Shown here piece after piece: positions 63,713 to 64,000 of a DNA stretch of 64,000 nt (the stretch's first letter is position 1; the number at the start of each line of letters is the position of its first letter). The translations under genes and the position numbers were made by a program. The DNA is taken from NCBI GenBank assembly GCA_963277665.1, contig OY728166.1:547333219-547397218 (forward strand), written 5' to 3'. Origin of the DNA: Viscum album. Lineage: Eukaryota; Streptophyta; Magnoliopsida; Santalales; Viscaceae. A model generated the notes under the pieces. It saw only the letters and a list, made by a program, of their open reading frames with translations, was not told the DNA's origin and did not search any database.

Positions 63713-64000
63713 CTTACGTATATGATTTGAATTATTATGATGTTTCCACAATCCTATGACTATCATGATGTCCATGTTCTTGTGACATCTTCTATCTTAA
63801 TCCATATTTTTATGATTGATTCTATATTATGTTTGTTATTTCTCAGGACTAATCAACCCATTTATTCTATGAATTGTGAATATTTTATCATTATTATTTT
63901 ACTATTTTCTATACATTACCAATTTATATAATTTTTTTAATCACATAATCATGTTTTTTATTGATTCTAAAATGTTAACATCCTAAAATAGGTTAAAGAA
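63713..64000. other. AT-rich sequence to the window end
   Basis: A short open frame (63,737-63,931) has no recognisable content. It may continue the element suspected at 63,518. Confidence 0.4.

Noticed and set aside
1..64000. Endogenous pararetrovirus or organelle DNA insertion
   Set aside because: No movement-protein or coat-like block and no plastid or mitochondrial gene was recognised; all RT signals have Ty3 retrotransposon, copia or LINE context.

Overview
The window reads as heterochromatic or intergenic DNA of a seed plant with a large, repeat-rich genome. It is strongly AT-rich. I find no intact host gene, tRNA or rRNA, and no prokaryotic-type gene organisation. Almost every recognisable protein signal is decayed retrotransposon: Ty3/gypsy elements with the plant pattern (reverse complement of a TGGTATC-type initiator-methionine tRNA primer site, 4-kb class LTRs, polyprotein tail of the Tekay/Del type), a Ty1/copia fragment, an Athila/Tat-like Ty3 fragment, and plant L1-type LINEs. 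The species cannot be told from this sequence.

Layout. 1-16,127: family A, an LTR-internal-LTR-internal-LTR tandem on the minus strand. Its leftmost LTR lies just outside the window; internal 1 is 1-3,792, the shared LTR is 3,793-8,127, internal 2 is 8,128-11,909 and the last LTR is 11,910-16,127. The internal regions keep reverse transcriptase, RNase H, integrase and tail remnants, but gag and protease are missing. Each LTR carries two adjacent tandem arrays (67-bp and 26-bp units). 16,128-20,896: AT-rich, with a diverged ~1-kb duplication. 20,897-32,228: element C, a very old minus-strand Ty3/gypsy element with badly diverged LTRs; its integrase region is interrupted by sequence containing a plus-strand Ty1/copia fragment. 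33,480-35,760: element D, plus-strand Athila/Tat-like reverse transcriptase and integrase scraps. 37,130-39,760: two plus-strand LINE fragments in series. 43,433-55,611: element B, a structurally complete 12.2-kb Ty3/gypsy element on the minus strand with 3,751- and 3,752-bp LTRs, primer site, polypurine tract and a perfect AAATT target duplication. 59,920-62,530: a plus-strand LINE 3' half with reverse transcriptase, zinc-knuckle and RNase H domains. 63,518-63,620: a weak Ty3 integrase-like scrap.

How it fits together. The parts are layers of insertion, not a pathway. Hand comparison of LTR pairs gives about 10% difference for B in a 113-base sample, about 17% for A in a ~112-base sample, and much more for C, so B is the youngest, A intermediate, C old. 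B keeps its reverse-transcriptase catalytic aspartates but has a stop in the protease active site and a Glu-to-Lys change at the third integrase catalytic position. Both A copies carry the same altered second catalytic residue in reverse transcriptase and the same gag-protease loss, so A probably spread, if at all, with help in trans. I do not see a new host system here. The most unusual structures are the A tandem, its repeat-bearing U3 regions and the LTR-gag loss in A.
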